Of a stretch of 6,191 bases of DNA, positions 5,671 through 6,191 are shown one piece after another. Location: the NCBI GenBank assembly GCA_964604565.1, contig CAZRZN010000255.1, forward strand, positions 1 through 6,191, given 5' to 3'. Origin of the DNA: CAZRZN01 sp964604565 (GTDB taxonomy: Bacteria > Pseudomonadota > Alphaproteobacteria > Rhodobacterales > Rhodobacteraceae). Numbering within the stretch: position 1 is the first letter of the stretch; each line of letters starts with the position of its first letter. The notes beneath the pieces were generated by a model. That model was given only the letters and a program-made list of their open reading frames with translations, was not told the DNA's origin and made no database searches. The translations under genes and the position numbers were made by a program.

Positions 5671-5962
5671 TGGCAGTGGCGGGTGACGGCCCTGTCCAAC
5701 CGGACCGTTCCGCCCTCCCGATTGGCCTTGTCCGAACGCAGCCACATGCATCTTTGCCTTTTGCCGGCCGCCCCCTTCCGTCACGGTGGCAACTCTTGGC
5801 ACGGAGCTGCAATTCTTTGCCATCCCGGGTTCAAAGGCGCGGCGTTCTTGCCAAATGTCCAATCCTGACACCGGAAAGACGCTTCCGGCCGATTCCGTGG
5901 AAAAACACCCGTTCGCTGGCGCAGAATATCGACAGCTGAACATGGCGCGAGTGCCTTTCCTG
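5671..5962. other. gene-free region that includes the left margin of an insertion sequence
   Basis: I see no supported gene here. Just after the lipoprotein gene an imperfect hairpin (5678-5714; outer GGCGG/CCGCC, inner GTCC/GGAC) could end its transcript but has no T-run. A perfect 6-bp stem with a 6-nt loop lies at 5871-5888 (CCGGAA/TTCCGG). It runs into GGCCGATTCCGTGGAAAAAC (5887-5906), a string of a type I recall near the ends of DDE-type insertion sequences. The IS boundary probably lies in the right half of this stretch, but it cannot be fixed because the other end is outside the window. Confidence 0.4.
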
Positions 5963-6191
5963 TCAGGCGTTTCGCGGTTGCTGCGGTGCAGGAAGGATCT
6001 TGGCCAGTTTCCGGAGGTTCTGGGCGGTTGCTGCGAGGAGGAATTCGTCATTTGCGCCGCATGGCCCGCGTAATCGGAGCCGGTTGAGGCCGAGGATCCG
6101 CTTGAGGTGGGCGAAGAGCATCTCGACCTTCTTTCTCAGCTTCATCGAGATGACGTATTGCTCGGTCTTGGCGATCTCGCGGGCGACCTGC
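5887..6191 (-). mobile_element. insertion sequence, IS1182/IS5-like, partial at right edge
   Basis: The window ends inside an insertion sequence oriented on the minus strand, identified by its transposase C-terminus. The left boundary given is provisional, set at a GGCCGATTCC/GTGGAAAAAC string that looks like IS-end DNA. No terminal inverted repeat or target duplication can be shown, because the opposite end is not in the window. Confidence 0.55.
5963..6191 (-). CDS. transposase, IS1182/IS5-like DDE family, C-terminal part (partial)
   Basis: The last 75 residues of a DDE transposase are visible, and the frame continues beyond the right edge. The segment AREIAKTEQYVISMKLRKK, followed by VEMLFAHLKRILGLNRLRLRG, carries the R(3)E(6)K signature: R in LRKK, the glutamate of VEM (codon 6124-6122) and K of HLKR. 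That glutamate is the third catalytic residue of the DDE triad. The remaining NDEFLLAATAQNLRKLAKIL tail is typical of IS1182/DDE_Tnp_1 proteins. An internal ATG at 6145 is not the start, since conserved sequence runs upstream of it. The visible part is undamaged, but whether the whole gene is intact cannot be judged. There is no functional link to the neighbouring lipoprotein gene. Confidence 0.88.
   Translation of the reverse strand, partial: QVAREIAKTEQYVISMKLRKKVEMLFAHLKRILGLNRLRLRGPCGANDEFLLAATAQNLRKLAKILPAPQQPRNA

Noticed and set aside
5821..5845. GGTTCAAA suggesting a tRNA T-loop
   Set aside because: The flanking bases do not form a 5-bp T-stem, and no acceptor, D or anticodon arm can be built.

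Overview
The window reads as chromosomal DNA from a GC-rich alphaproteobacterium, most likely a Rhodobacteraceae/roseobacter-type organism. This rests on the codon use, on the pairing of a DUF1028 gene with a peptide-type ABC transporter binding protein, on the TPR-sulfotransferase, and on a small Cys-rich lipoprotein of a kind I associate with that group. The assignment is an inference.

Left block (1-3309): one regulatory unit. A family-5 ABC transporter solute-binding protein (minus strand, 117-1694) is divergent from a DUF1028 protein (plus, 1799-2488). A FadR-type (GntR wHTH + FCD) regulator (minus, 2533-3294) converges on the DUF1028 gene. Three copies of an 18-bp palindromic element, consensus AATTYATCATGATRAATT, lie exactly where operators would be expected. 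Two (1726-1743 and 1754-1771) are in the 104-bp divergent promoter region. The third (3340-3357), a perfect palindrome, is just upstream of the regulator. The simplest reading is an autoregulated FadR-type repressor controlling both a peptide-like uptake system and an intracellular DUF1028 protein. The transporter permease and ATPase genes are not in the window and could lie left of position 1.

Middle block (3295-5264): a roughly 260-bp spacer separates the regulator from a 555-residue two-domain protein (3559-5226) with N-terminal TPR repeats and a C-terminal PAPS-dependent sulfotransferase domain. It is followed directly by a strong bulged hairpin (5233-5264), a plausible terminator.

Right block (5265-6191): a small lipoprotein gene (5320-5670) with four cysteines besides the lipidated one, then a gene-free stretch. 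The window ends with the C-terminal part of an IS1182/IS5-like DDE transposase (minus, 5963 to the edge), whose R(3)E(6)K catalytic motif is visible. The insertion sequence starts somewhere in the noncoding DNA left of 5963 and continues beyond the window.

No tRNA, rRNA, CRISPR array or defence system is visible. The most interesting signal is the three-operator regulon around the uncharacterised DUF1028 protein.
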